Source: Kalmusia sp. IMI 367209
Taxonomy: Eukaryota > Ascomycota > Dothideomycetes > Pleosporales > Didymosphaeriaceae
Direction: 5' to 3'
Length of the DNA: 64,000 nt
Assembly: GCA_027946365.1 (NCBI GenBank)
Contig: JAPEUQ010000002.1
Location: forward strand, 1,240,001 to 1,304,000
How positions within the stretch are numbered: position 1 is the first letter of the stretch; every line of letters starts with the position of its first letter. Positions 38,323 to 50,776 of this stretch are shown one piece after another. The position numbers and the translations under genes are program-made. The notes beneath the pieces are model-generated. The model did no database searches, had not been told where the DNA came from, and saw nothing but the letters and a program-made list of their open reading frames with translations.

Positions 38323-39144
38323 GATAGAGCGAGCGGTCTTAAGCGCGTAGTAGAGGGGTTTCGCGAGCGTGCTTGCTCTCCGTGAAGCGACGTCAGATGG
38401 GTTTTATCCGAAGCGACAAGTGCTCGATCTATAACTCAAGGTTCAATGGCCGATGTTCAGAGACCAAATGAAGAGAAGACTGGCTAGGAGCATACTAGCT
38501 GACTTGGCCGCAACTTCGAGTTGAACGTGGTTATTGTTCGTGGAGGTTGAGGGCGTCGGGCGAAGAGCACGGGCGCGAGGAAGGATCGGGCGTTGTTAGC
38601 GACCGACGCATGCTATTGGCCAGCAATTTTAGCTTTGCGTTTCTTAGCGGGATCTCGCAAGCTATACCATCCCAGTCAACCCCTTGTTCTTTCACTAGAA
38701 TCTCTGTATCCCGTTTTAAACTTATTGAGCCTTGCACTAAGACTATTTCTTCGACTGCAATGATTTTCATCTTTTTAATTTGGCCCCTATTGGTCTGTTA
38801 CGAGGGGCTCTATAGGCAATTCAATTGTCGCAGCTGTCATTTAGCCCCCACCCACCAAGGAGCTCATATGTCTACGGGGTTCGATAAATCGGCCTCGGCA
38901 CCCCAGCTGTCTAGCCAAAACGCGCAAATCAGAACGGTCTCGTACGATGCATCATGATATTGCGAGAACAAGTGTCGACATTGCCAATAGCAAGAAAGTA
39001 ATCCATCATGATTGAAGTGGCATATGTCTATCGTGCCGAAACTCCGCGCTATGACTACAAGAAGTAAAAAGAAACCGTGAGAAATGCTGTGAACAGGAAG
39101 AAATACACCAAGAAAATGCAATTCACTAAGCCTTCGTCGGTTAA
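38323..39144. other. Intergenic
   Basis: About 0.8 kb: the regulator's promoter and the 3' side of the dioxygenase gene. No gene or repeat recognised. Confidence 0.45.
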
Positions 39145-40275
39145 TCAATCTGTATACCCAGCAGCTAAGTCCGCAGCTGTGGCTTCGGCCTTCTTCTCTT
39201 GTGCGATGCTAACAGTGGGAATCAGACCTTGAGGGTTGACACTGCCGCCAGTCGTTACGGCAGCTTCGCCATCGGGGTTGACACCGACAGTAATCTGTTT
39301 TTCTTAATAAGCATCATACATCAACGGTGCAGCAAGGCGCAAGCTTACATATCCGACCAAGCCATCCTCGACGCTATCGCCAATCATCTCGACACTGACC
39401 ATAGCGCTGTACCCATCAGCACTCGCCTCGGTAAACAAAGAATCCTCCGCATTCGTGGTTCTGTTCAATGTAGTAAGATGTGCGCTGTATGGCTCCACTG
39501 CATACACCTTGCTCAACAGATCCTCGTCGAAGAAAAGCTGTCCAAGATGCTGTGTCGCGCTCTTCGAATAGCTTGTACCATTTTCGACATTGCTTTGTAC
39601 CGTCACATGGACATGCGTCGTACGACTCGCATAGTACCCAGGAAACTTCGTCAGGTATTCGATCATGCCGTTGGAATCCGTAATCTGGATACCGCGGAGG
39701 AACGTCTCATCGTCCGTTGTGCCATCAGGTCGCTTAGTAGCACCGTCAAGGAGCTCGACTGTATTTGGATTGATGCCCGTATAGGACGAGTAGAACCCAG
39801 TAGCGTTGCAATTCCAGATGGTAAGCGCAGCGCCGGAAAGAGGCTCGCACGTGTTCAAGTTCAGGAGGCCGATGTCGAGGTAGAAGTCGATGCCTTCTTG
39901 CGTCTCGCGAAGATCGTGTCGTTGGAGTTCGCCATCAACAGCGTAAGGACCCCAGACTGTCTCTGGAGCAAGGACGCAAGTGTCATTTTGGATCGTGGTA
40001 TACTTGAGCTCATTTCTCTTTTGTATCGCACCAGTCATCATATCGCGGCGATCTAGGTGCAGATTACCAGAAGCTATGCGACGCTGAAGAAGGCGCTCTG
40101 ATCGTGCTGCGAGCATTTTTGCCTTGCGTGCTTCGATTACAGAGGCGCATTTTCCTGTTGAGCGGCCAACTTCACGCTTCTGGTGCTCAAGGTTCTCAGA
40201 TGTAAGCTTCTCAGGGTGGGCGAGCACGCTGATGCCGAGGGAGAATATGCAAAGAGCCGCCGTCGTGAACTTCAT
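39145..40275 (-). CDS. Secreted intradiol ring-cleavage dioxygenase-like protein
   Basis: Two exons (40275-39349, 39294-39145) give 358 aa. A signal peptide is clear (MKFTTAALCIFSLGISVLA, then HPEK). After a basic propeptide-like stretch with KR sites comes the intradiol fold: CVLAPETVWGPYAVDGELQRHDLRE carries the first Tyr ligand region, TIWNCNATGFYSSY the second, and FPGYYASRTTHVHVTV the two His ligands of the ferric iron. Such proteins cleave catechol-type rings outside the cell in lignin-aromatic or host-phenolic breakdown. The family reaction is known for a few fungi only; the substrate here is unknown. Confidence 0.88.
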
Positions 40276-41648
40276 ATTGAGAATCACAATAAGTGTTGTT
40301 AGGCAAAGGTGTAGACGGTAGAATGACAAGAATAGAATAGTGGAGAATAGCAAATGGTGTGCTGGCTATCTTTCGTACAACGTCCCCATCTTCTTATATA
40401 TTCAATTCTCCTCTCTGCCTGCGGTGCCGCCTTCTCTCTGAAAGCCCTTGCTTACGAGGAGTTGCACTTGATTCGCCCGTCGGCGCGATTGCGTACCCAT
40501 CGCACGTTGTCCACTAAGGCTTTACACAAAGCGCATTCGAAACAACGTCAAATTTGTTTAAATATTCATTGCAGGCATATTCTCCGAGAACGCGTGGCTT
40601 TAATAGTGGGAGTGTGGAGCATTCAGCGTATTTTCGGATGATTAGCGTGGAGGATTAGTGTTAGCAGGGCTCAATGGCATGTTTCAGAAGGCGACGAATC
40701 AGGGGAGCGTTTTACTGGATGGGGCCAATGGTGTGAATGACGTTCTGGCATGCGTAAGCTTTGTGGATCTCCCAATCATGTTTTCCTATGCAGTTCAATT
40801 TCACGACGCAAAGGCTTGTGGTCGTACATAATTTTGTGATACCTTCGGGGTGCTTGAAAATATTAGTCAAGTGCCTTCTTCATCTCTGCCACCGATTCTG
40901 TGTGATGCCGTCTTTCTCATTGCTGACAACCTCATTCCGTTCTATTGGAAAACCAAAAAAAAATTTAAAGAAAAAAAGAAAACGCCGAAAACGTGGGCGA
41001 CGTGAGTGATTCTACCATAACAATCTCTGATGAAAATTGCGTTGGTGTGATTAGCGTAAGAAATCTAGAAATCCAGCAAGAATATAGTAGTGAACAGGAC
41101 AAATACTGCGAGAACTGTGCAGGAGTACCTTCAGGTCATCTTCTTAGAGATTTCGAGGACCATTCCTTCTTAAAGGTAGATTAGAAATTGTGAGTTGGGA
41201 AATATATGTCCCGACTATCGATAATTCTATTACGAACTTACAACAACATATACAAAAGTACAATTTTGCATGTTCTATATCAACGTCAGCTAAAACTGGG
41301 ACATCTTGACTAATATGTAAGAAAGTTGATTAGCAAAGATGAGAGGGAGATGCGTCTGTAATATAGTCATCCGATAGGAAAGTAGTGATTGTGACGTATT
41401 TAGATAACTTCCACTTGCGAAACATCAAAGTTCCTGTATAATTAACATAGAACGACGACAGCGAATATCTAGATTCGTTGACATAATATGTGTAATATCA
41501 TGTCGCCTGTTAAGACTGGTAGCCTGCATATGTTTGGTCCTAAATTTTCTGAGTAACCGCGTCTAGTGTAGGTGTTATATTAGCACGGTATTTGAATTAA
41601 TGGGTAACTTGATAAGGCTGGGAAATAAGGTCTCTTTATCATGGGTCC
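40276..41648. other. AT-rich intergenic gap, 1.4 kb
   Basis: Noticeably richer in A and T than its neighbours, with an A-rich tract near 40960-40985 and many TpA steps. No open frame longer than about 90 codons. It could be an old mutated repeat, but no ends or matches are visible inside the window. Confidence 0.45.
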
Positions 41649-43730
41649 ATGAGCGTTATCCATGTATTTGTCGAGTTACGCCAAGACACTGGCCCCGCTA
41701 ATAATAGAATGACTAAGCAAAGCAGTTTTTGGCTGCCCACATCCCGCGAAAGTAATTGGAAATCTGCAACTAAACTCAACGATATGGGCTCGCAGGAGAA
41801 CACCGTCTTTTTAACAGAGAAGGAAGCAGAGAGAATCCGTAGCACGGTCAAGGAAACGTTGAAAAAATGCTCCGACCTTCATGGCCAATCACGATTGCCA
41901 CGAGACGCCAAATCGGCCATCAGCCAAGCAACTGGCGCGTCACTCATGGCAGATATGGAATCTATGCAGTCGAATGAACGAGGAGAGTCGCTACCAGCGC
42001 TTGCTGTAGGACAAACATATCCACCCTGTAGTGTGCCGTGCAAGGATCTCAAGCCAATGAAGATCAGCGAGCTCAAAATGGAAACACATCACCGTGGTCG
42101 TCGGCTTACTATCAAACGCGCTAGTCCAGTTGTCGTACTCACCGCGAGATCATGGGTCATGGTTGAAGATGAGGAGGGTGGTGACATAGAGCGATTGGAG
42201 ATGTGCCTACACAAGTCAAGGCATGGTGAGGATATCCTGGAGTATGCGAAATCGTTCATTATCAAAGAGCCCTACTTTACTCTTACCGAAGAAGGAGAAC
42301 CAACTGTTCGAATAGACCATCCTTCCGACCTCGTTTCCCGGAGCGATGCCCTTGTCGATAAGACTTTTGCAACCACTACAGCGGCGGAGAAATTTGCCAC
42401 GGCATGTAAGAGCGAAGGAAATACTGAACTTAAGAAGAATGACTTGGCATCGGCTCATGAGAAGTATACCGATGGTTTGACAGTCGCGAGGCAAGAAATT
42501 GTGTCCAATACGAACCCTGACCTGGCACGAGACATTGCCCGTAACCGTGCTTACGTCAATCTCTTGCTCAATCAATATGACGACGCCATCTCTGATGCAA
42601 AATCTTCTCTTACCGGTAGAGATGATCAAAAGTCTAGAGACCTTGACAGCAAGGCTTATTACCGAGCTGGATCCGCTGCGTACGGCTTAGGCAAATATGA
42701 TGAAGCAAAAACATTCTTTGAGGCACAACTAAAACTCGCACCAGAGGACAAGGATGCGAGCACTTATTTGAAGCGAATAGAGGTGCGCTTCCGCGAGCAA
42801 AAGAGTGGAGCATACAATTGGAAGAAACTAAGGGCTAGTCTTTCTAAGTCTCGTCCGCACATCGACGCCGCAAGCTTCGTGAGCAATATCAAGGTCGAAG
42901 ACAGTGCAGGACGGGGACGTGGTATGTTCGTAACGCGCAACATACCTGCTGGAGAGGTTGTGATGTGCGACAAGGCATTCTCCGTGGTTTGGGGACACGA
43001 TAAAAATGCGTTGACGGCGATGACATACGATGTTCGCGACGATAGAATCAGGGTGCAACCCGTCGGTCTGAGCAAGGCGATCGCTCAAAAGCTTCGCGGC
43101 AACTCCTCACAGATAGAAAGAGTCATGGATCTCTACGGCGACTACCAAGGTGACGGAAAAAATATCTTCCGTAACGAGGAAGGTCCCATAATCGATACGT
43201 TCCGGATACACGATATCGTATCTCGAAACGGTTTTGGGCTGGGCAACCAATACGGGGAAGAAGGAGCACGAAAAGCCAGTACGGGTCTCTGCACTTGGGC
43301 TGCTTACATTAACCACTCTTGCATCGCCAACACTAGCAAAGACTTTGTTGGTGACCTAATGGTTCTCCGTGCTATTCGACCTTTAACAGCGGGCGAGGAG
43401 GTCTTTATCAGCTATGATGAGACGAGCGATTACGATGCTCGCCAGGCTGCATTGATGACTACTTGGGGTTTCGAATGCAATTGTCCACTTTGTGCTGCAG
43501 AGAAAGCTGACGATCCCTCAGTGCGGAAGAAGAGGGTAGAGTTGGCGAACGACGCGGACGAATTCGTCAGTAGGGAACACTGGGCAAACGCGAAGAGGCT
43601 TACGATCGCAAAGGCGCAACGACTTGCTAAGGCTATCGATGATACCTACGACAAGCAGCGGTACCAAAGCGTCCCTCGTTTAGCTACGCGGAGCATACAA
43701 GACTGGCTCACCAAGGCGAGTCCGCGATGA
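41649..43730 (+). CDS. TPR and SET domain protein
   Basis: A single open frame, up to 693 aa. In-frame Met codons at 41649, 41710 and 41785 are all possible starts; the last precedes the first well-ordered segment (TEKEAERIRSTVKETL). An OB-like region (GQTYPPCSVPCKDLKPMKISELKMETHHRGR, cited by SVPCKDLKPM) comes first. Three TPR units follow at about 260-380, then a SET domain at about 420-600 with GRGMFVTRNI, YINHSC and GEEVFISYDE. The post-SET FECNCPLC with its Cys residues closes it. Such SMYD-like proteins methylate lysine on histones or other proteins; the target is unknown. It lies at the border of the metabolite block and shows no sign of belonging to it. Confidence 0.87.
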   Translation: MSVIHVFVELRQDTGPANNRMTKQSSFWLPTSRESNWKSATKLNDMGSQENTVFLTEKEAERIRSTVKETLKKCSDLHGQSRLPRDAKSAISQATGASLMADMESMQSNERGESLPALAVGQTYPPCSVPCKDLKPMKISELKMETHHRGRRLTIKRASPVVVLTARSWVMVEDEEGGDIERLEMCLHKSRHGEDILEYAKSFIIKEPYFTLTEEGEPTVRIDHPSDLVSRSDALVDKTFATTTAAEKFATACKSEGNTELKKNDLASAHEKYTDGLTVARQEIVSNTNPDLARDIARNRAYVNLLLNQYDDAISDAKSSLTGRDDQKSRDLDSKAYYRAGSAAYGLGKYDEAKTFFEAQLKLAPEDKDASTYLKRIEVRFREQKSGAYNWKKLRASLSKSRPHIDAASFVSNIKVEDSAGRGRGMFVTRNIPAGEVVMCDKAFSVVWGHDKNALTAMTYDVRDDRIRVQPVGLSKAIAQKLRGNSSQIERVMDLYGDYQGDGKNIFRNEEGPIIDTFRIHDIVSRNGFGLGNQYGEEGARKASTGLCTWAAYINHSCIANTSKDFVGDLMVLRAIRPLTAGEEVFISYDETSDYDARQAALMTTWGFECNCPLCAAEKADDPSVRKKRVELANDADEFVSREHWANAKRLTIAKAQRLAKAIDDTYDKQRYQSVPRLATRSIQDWLTKASPR

Positions 43731-44103
43731 TAGCTTGATCAATGGCTTCTGCTGCGTTGTGGCGGTCCGGATAGTATAGTACGTGTTTATGATGGATTAT
43801 GAACGGAAATTGAAGCCAGTAGATTGCAAAATCTATTCATTTTGTTCGATACACTTGGGTACTATTTTGGACCACAAATAATTGGGAAAGATCGTGTCAG
43901 ATGAATTTTAACATGGTTGTATAGAACAACTCTACAGATCACGGGTCTGGCAACGTCGTCGGGCTTATAGTTGCCCTCCTAGAATGATGGAAACTTACAA
44001 GAGCGTGAAGTAATAGACCCGTACACGATTCAAGGAATTTGCTATTACGGCATTAGATTCATCTGTTGAGATTTTAACCCAATGCGTAGATTTATATGCT
44101 ACT
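43731..44103. other. Short convergent intergenic gap
   Basis: 3' sides of the SET gene and the exporter gene. Nothing else seen. Confidence 0.45.
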
Positions 44104-46027
44104 TTACTTTGCCACTGGCGCTTGTTTCCTCCGAGTATCAACCCAACCCATCCCGAACGCAGCTACTAATCCAATTAAGCAACACGCCATCAGCAAGAAG
44201 AAAACCTTGTCAACACTATTCGCAAAAGCCAACAAAACTCCTACTAGCTCAGAGCTTCCAGCGGGCACCAGTGCCCGTACTGCGCTTGAGCTCGCTCCGG
44301 CAGCAAGAGCAGCCTCTATAGAGACTGATGGCGCATGCGCCTTGATCTGCTTTTGTAGCTGTTGTGTAAAGATGACTTCGGCAGCTACTGTAAAAATCGC
44401 GCCTGCGAAATTTTGGCAGAATATCATAAAGGCGATACCCACGGGAATCTTTTGTGGTGGGAGAACGTTCTGAATCGCAATGATGCCCTATTTCTCGTTA
44501 TTAATATGCATTACTAACATAACAATGGTTGTCTTATATTACCATCTGCATTCCAATTCCACGACCGCACCCTAGAATGATTTGATACCCTATCCAGGTC
44601 GCGGTCTTGGTAATGGGTGAGAACATTGTTACAAGCCCGTTACCGAGCGCACTGATGGCACTACCTGCAGCGGCGAAAGGGAGGTAGTATCCGACCTTAG
44701 GCACTGGGAAATTGTTAATGAATGATTCAGAAGTCGCGAGATCTTATGGACCTACCAAGGATTCCTGATAGAATAACCATAAGTAGCTGGCTTAAGATAC
44801 CAGGCAAGGTGTTCACTCCACTCATCGCAGGTCCGTACCCAAGCACACCCTGGAAATAGATAGGCAAATACTGCGACGCCACCAGAATTACCGCAACCAA
44901 CATGCACCCGTTTATCGCACTGGTCCACACAACACGATGGCTCACCATCGAAGGCGGAATCATAGCTTGGTCGCCTAACCGTCGTTGCCATAAGATAAAC
45001 ACGACGAGTGTCGCTCCAGCACCGCAGAACAAACCAATCACCACGGAGCTATTCCACGGGTACTCAGCCGAGCCGTAGTGTAGTGCCAGGAGGAACATAG
45101 TTGCGGCGGGTGCAAAGAGAGCGAAGCCAATGAGGTCGAGCTCGGGAATTGTCTTACGGACGAGTGAAAGGGTGAATGCGGGCTTTTGAGTGAGTTCCGG
45201 AACGCGGAGGAAGAGAAGTAGAACAGCAACGATGGCACCAACAGGGAGGTTGATGTAGAAGCACCAGCGCCAGGTTGTGTACTGCGTGAGCGCGCCGCCT
45301 ATTAATGGACCACAAACAATGCCCAATTGAGAGATACCGAGATACACTCCAGTGTATATAGGTCGTTTGTCCAGCGCCACTGCACCGGCGATCATCGTCA
45401 TACCACCATTCAGCATACCGGAGCTCCCCAGTCCAGCAATCGCTCGACCCCCAATGAGCATGGACGAGGAGTTCGCAACGCCACAGATGAGAGATCCAAG
45501 CTCGAAGATTCCAAAAAAGATAAGGTATGCCCACTATGAGCGTAGAAGCTATCAGCGAACCAGTTCTCCTCCAAAACATTGAACTAACCTTAGTGTCATA
45601 TGATGTATATATCTTTCCAGATAGAGGCTGCGCTGCTGCACTGGCTAGTTGGTAGGCTGCCGTATACCAGCCCACATCATCAAGAGAGTGGAATTGGCTT
45701 GTTATATTGGGGATTGCCTTGGGGAAAATCAATCACTCACTTCTCACGAAAGTTTGGAATCCAACTCACCACTCCAATGATAGAACCATCGAGCAACATG
45801 AGAAATGCTGCTAAAGTCACACTTCCGAGCAGAGCGAACAGTTTGAACCCAGAGATGTATTCATTTGTAGACTCTTCCTTCGCGCCGACGGAAGCTTCTG
45901 ATGGTGTTAGATTCGTATTTCGTGTGGTCTCTCCTCTTTCCGTACTGCCAGACAATCGTTGTGTTTCTAAATCCGACTTATTGGTCGTAGAGCCTGTGAA
46001 TCTGTTGAGTTCGACGTCCTCCATCAT
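44104..46027 (-). CDS. MFS drug/metabolite exporter, DHA2 type
   Basis: Five exons (46027-45770, 45717-45589, 45533-44756, 44703-44543, 44487-44104) give 569 aa. A hydrophilic N-terminus of about 60 residues precedes about 14 membrane segments. Family marks are [14 protein letters not shown] (motif D1-like), [23 protein letters not shown] and [40 protein letters not shown], cited by its core [10 protein letters not shown], is the antiporter motif C. Relatives export fungal metabolites such as aflatoxin-type and trichothecene-type products. Two tandem copies of the TCGG(G/T)AATTTTG element lie about 283-311 bp before its start, tying it to the cluster on its left-hand side. Confidence 0.9.
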
Positions 46028-47561
46028 GTCGTATCTTTGATGGTTCCGGCGAGGATTCGATCCTAGTGTGACCTGGTCGAATCGAGCGAGAAACCAAGAT
46101 GGTCATAGAACACCGTCTCGTCTTGAAGCGTAGCAAACTCCGTCACAGCCGACACATCGCCCGTTTTCCGTTGAGCCTCACTCGCCCGGTATTATTTCTT
46201 ACTTCCATATTCTCATACAGCTTGTTTCACCAACGCCGAACAAAAACGAGGCTGGTCATACATTTCGGACCCTCTCTCTGCGGGAGGCGCCGATATTCCC
46301 GTCTCTCTTTCGGGAATTTTGACCAATCGGTAATTTTGAGACTCCGTAGACTCCACATGTACTCAAACAAGTGCACCCACCACGCTTAAGCATGTTCAAG
46401 CCTTCTGCCAAAAGCCTTGTGACTCTACTGGCGTGAATCGATATGCGCTCATATGTTGGTCCAATCTGTACTCAGCCTTACGCAACGTTGCAGAGGTGGT
46501 CAGAAGTGTTGCGATTTAGGCGTCCAGCTTGCACCTTGTATCCACAAACATTATACTGAAACTCAGGGTCGCTCCTTCGCGAGCTCATCAGCAGGAACGA
46601 GTGCCCTTTGATGATTTGCGCATATCAACGAAATGTAGATATCGATCATTCCTCACACCGGTTGCGCTCGTCGTATGCCCCACCCCACAAACCGCGCTCC
46701 GCTCCTTCGTTATACTTTCCCGATAGTGCGTCAAAGGCCGTCGCCGCGCATGCCGCGCATGTCCCGCATTTCGAATCAAGATACGTACGTATATCTCTGA
46801 AACCCCCCTTCAGCTTCAGTCCCAAAACAGCAAATACGTTATCCGTTCTTGGTCTAACGAAGTTTGCTCGTGCGAGTCATGCCTCCACCCTAGCGATGTG
46901 ATCGCGACTAGCTCTAATTGGTAGTATTACGCTAGCAAAAACTCTGGGGTTTTTCGTGGCGTTGTCAGAGGACAACCAACAGCGCCTGATGAGCGCAGGG
47001 TCTTGGGCCAACGCTTACCGCCTGTTGGTGGCAGATCCAGGTACGCGTATGAGGTGGGGCGGTGGCTCGGCTGAGGAGTGGAGGATCTGTGGGAGTGCGT
47101 GGCGGCAGAAGCAACGTGGTGTATGTACCCTAAACCCGTCAAGCCGGGTCAGGTCGGAGACGTACCTCCGATCGATATCAGGAGATATGGACCTCTGGTA
47201 CCGTAATCGGCGTTGGGCACAGAGTAAAGAAATTGCCGATGTGAAATAGAGCCATAGCACTAGAACGAGAGGTGCGCAGGGTCGCTCACTGTTCTATAGT
47301 AGCGTATTGGCAAGAACGTGGACAGCTATGTGGATTTGGTAATTCAATCACTGCTCGGGTTTTTGGCATAACGTCCAATAGCTCGATAAATGCTGCTTGA
47401 AGTGAAGAAAGTCCTGAACTCTGTGTTAAACAAGAGTTCTCAAGTCGAATTTAGACAATACGGAGGACAACCAAGACTTCAAATTCGCATGCAATAAAGT
47501 TATAAAATTAGCCTTTCATTCGGTAGTTTACACTCTACTATATATCGTGGGCACATAAGCG
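46028..47561. other. Intergenic, exporter promoter
   Basis: 1.5 kb without a supportable gene; open frames of up to 97 codons overlap and have no domains. It contains two tandem candidate operator sites (46310-46338). Confidence 0.45.
46310..46338 (+). promoter_or_regulatory. Tandem candidate cluster operator sites
   Basis: TCGGGAATTTTG at 46310-46321 and TCGGTAATTTTG at 46327-46338, the same orientation, 17 bp apart from start to start. They lie upstream of the minus-strand exporter. Each 12-mer occurs once more in the window, upstream of another gene of the block. Confidence 0.6.
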
Positions 47562-48916
47562 CTAAAAACAGAATATCGAAATTTGGCCGGCCCATAAAAT
47601 CATATCGTGAAATGAATCAAGAATAACAAATATAATCAATCCAGACCGTGAACTCTTCGAATCTTCTCTTTCAAGGATGCTATGACCCCCCAAACCACCG
47701 CGCTCTTCACTAGCCCTCTCCTCTTCAACTCTCATCAACGTAGAGAAAAGCAATTGGCCACTCTGTCCGCTGAACAATCCTATCTGACTATCTTTCTCGC
47801 CAAATTTACGCTTGGGAGAGACGCAGAACTCATCCGGGAGCCCTAGCAGCCTTTCGATAGGTCGCAGATGGCTTTCCGTTAGACAATAAAGCAAATAGCT
47901 CAAAGTGTCCAATCGCGTTGGGATCTCGATGCCCCCAAGGAAAAGTTTTGGTGCCGTTTGGAGAACCATGTTTACGGCACCAGGGTTTTGTGATACTTGA
48001 TCAGAGAAATGGCTGAAGATGAAGTCGTAAATGGAGATGGTTAACATGTGGCAGGAGAGTATCGTGAGGAGATCGGCAATGTTCAGGTGTGGATGTATGG
48101 AAGATCGAGGGATGTCGTTGCTTTGATCGGCCGTCGTTTGTGCTTGAACGGAACACAGCAATTTGGCAAAGTCGGCTGAGGTTTGCACTACCTGTGCTAG
48201 GGGATTCGCTTCTGTATCTGAGAGGGGTTTAAATCTGGCGAGCTATGGCCGTCGTTCATGCACGTGAGACGCATAACCTTCGTCATATCCCATGGCATCG
48301 ATTTGAGTGTGTACAGCTGTTTAGAGAGCTCGCGTTGGAGTACAGAAAGCTCTACTCCGTGATCGAAGTTTGGCAGAGGTTGTTGGTCGCCAAAGAACTG
48401 CAGCATTGTCTCGTCCTGTTCGCACTGCAGATTTGGGAAATGTTCGCTGAGGCTGAAATCGGTCATTAGACCATTCAGAGCTGCAGAGGTTGGTGTTCCT
48501 ACCGGCGGTGTGGATAAAGTAGATAGCGTGTGCCCTGTGCTGTTGCTATCCAGCGAACCGAATCCCGAGTCTAGCGTAGCCCAGGGTGGTGTGCACATGT
48601 CGTAATCACTGTCTAGCATTCCCAGATTGAACCAGTCGTCCACGTTCGCTAGTGGCTGAAGTTCGACCTTTGCTAGAGAAGGCTCTGGAGTGTTGCTTGT
48701 AGTACGTGGTGGTGGATTTGTATTCTGACGGTTTGCATTCGTAGAATTCCTTGGACGCCCAGGACGTTTTGATGAGCTGCTAATACACTCCATATTGGAG
48801 CGAACGCAACGGATGCAAGCATCCTGAGGGTGGCCAGGAACACGAAGACAACGAAGTTTCTGTGTGCGGCAACGGTCGCATGCAGCGCGTTTCGCGGGGG
48901 GTGGTGCGTCGCTCAT
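47562..48916 (-). CDS. AflR-like Zn2Cys6 transcription factor, apparent frameshift
   Basis: The first frame (48916-48197) encodes a zinc cluster with Cys at residues 13, 16, 23, 34, 37 and 44 (C-x2-C-x6-C-x10-C-x2-C-x6-C). SKRPGRPR, a Ser/Pro/Thr-rich linker and [23 protein letters not shown] follow. The AflR-type continuation ([17 protein letters not shown]... IYDFIFSHF ... [18 protein letters not shown]) lies in the next frame, ending at 47562. The switch falls at a run of four C at 48224-48227; one more C would make a continuous protein of about 450 aa. A 35-nt GTTATG...CATAG intron would also restore frame but is too short and removes conserved residues. It is likely the pathway-specific activator of the flanking block, functional only if the break is a sequence error. 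Confidence 0.8.
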
Positions 48917-50776
48917 GGTCTGATTTCGATGTTTTGTTGACGCGGTATGTAGAAGACTGGTGTAGGTGTTGACAGAAGCTTTCCAAGGCTTTATCTAAGA
49001 CATAAGCTACGGGAGAGGCTTGATTAAGGGTTAAATACAAGCATTTAGAGCTCCACGAGCGTTGTGGGCCAGTTATACCCCCTTCCCTAGACGAGAAGGT
49101 TGTACGGCCTGTCGGGTTTCGAACATGATGAGAACAGACAGTTTTGTTGTGGTGGCTGAAGAGGATCATATTAGTGCTGCACAAGCCTACAGGGGCACTG
49201 TTCGCCAAGTTCTCTTCTCCACAGTCTCCACCAGGTTTCTCACTAGGTCGCTGGCTTGAGAAGGAAGAGCTTACGCAGTTGTGATTCGCCGGACTCTGCT
49301 TACCATACACGTTGAAATCAGCAAAATACTTGCAACGGCTATAAACCGGCGTTTCTCAATTAGGCGCACATAGTGTTGGGGGCTGCCTTCTCAGCCAATG
49401 ACTACCTTGAGCGGTAGCTCTTAGTCGATCCTACACCGCAACGACGCTCGAGTACGGAGTCCGTAGTACAGAAGTGAATTTTTGCGGCTCCTCGGCTACT
49501 TCGCTACGGTGTATGCCAGCTAAGCCATAAGACGGGGGATACCAGCTGTGACGTCTCCGCACCAATCACAAGTGCATCGCGACAATCTACGTTCTTTTCC
49601 GCATGAAAGCTATCCGATATCTCAGCGCAGCTGCTTTGGCAAACAACTCCGGGTGGCAACTCACTTGGCGACAAATAAGCATCTGTTACACGCGTAATTT
49701 TACCCCGCTATCGTCCGATACTCACGACACCAGATTCAACCAAACGTAAGACTGGACAAATAGCTAGGCAAGCAGCTCTACCAAGTATAGCCACAGTGCG
49801 AGACTTGGGTCACGTAGAAGAACGACGCGCTCACTTAAAGACGATGCAAGGCTCTACGAGCTGATAGATATTGAAGCATGTTGTCTGCTTCTTTTTTTTT
49901 CTCGTCCAATAGCTAGTAGGGTGGCAATTAGTTCCATTGGTGGTATCCGCATTAGGCGCGCGTACGAATCCATCGAGTACCAAGCACTACCAAGTCGATA
50001 CAATATCTCAACTCTAAAATCCACTTTGAAAACACCGACAACACAGTTCTTAAAAACGTCCGAGTTTTAAGGCACAAACCCTCCGATCTCCCTGCATACT
50101 TGTTACCTCCCGCCGCGCGGCATTCAAGAGTCATGGCAGCGGGCACGTTCCTCAGCGGAGAAAGACATCTTGGCACTAGAGAAACGATCCGGCGCCAGGA
50201 TAGCGGGCGGGGAAGTGAAGTTTGAGCCCGGGGTTGGGAGCTTTAGACACACTTGAAACGATCAATGGTGCTAATCAAGGCATATGCCGATTTCGCCGCA
50301 GGCGTGCTAGCACATCTTTAAATCCGGTCGCACAACGAAGACTTTAGGGAGTTGTTGGCTCCTCTAGACCGACCTTACTTGAGGCTATTAAAATCGTTAA
50401 ATCAACATATCCTCGGTAACTAAATAGCTGATAGTTCGATATGTTGAAATTGAGGCAGTGGAGATATCTGTCTACAGGGTTGATAGCGAGTAGGCTCTAA
50501 TTAGTGCTGAGGCGAGCGTCGAATCGGAAAGCAAGGTTTACACTTGGTAGTATAGGGAGTTGAATGGTCAACCCTAGGATTATTTTTGGTAGCCATCGAA
50601 GGGTTCACTTTTTACCATACTGATGGGACTGAAGTTTACAGAATCAAGGCGGTGGCACATGAACATTCTTGATACAGAAATGCGATCACGAGTTGCTACA
50701 CGGTGAGTGGTCAAAGTGATTAGGATATGCTTCATATCGAAGCTTACGTTTGATAGGAAACCAAGGTCACCAGATT
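48917..50776. other. Intergenic, 1.9 kb
   Basis: The largest gap inside the metabolite block. It shows no supportable gene. It has a perfect 13-bp palindrome-like TACGGAGTCCGTA at 49453-49465 and a T11 tract near 49891. A degraded transposon is possible but I cannot show one. Confidence 0.45.

Noticed and set aside
40276..41648. AT-rich gap as a RIP-mutated transposon
   Set aside because: No terminal repeats, target duplication or transposase remnant could be found.
48235..48269. 35-nt intron restoring frame in the AflR-like gene
   Set aside because: Shorter than any other intron here, poor donor, and it deletes conserved residues; a missing C explains the break better.
49453..49465. Palindrome TACGGAGTCCGTA as an operator
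   Set aside because: Single occurrence; similar CGGAGTCCG strings are frequent in fungal intergenic DNA in my experience, so no function can be claimed.
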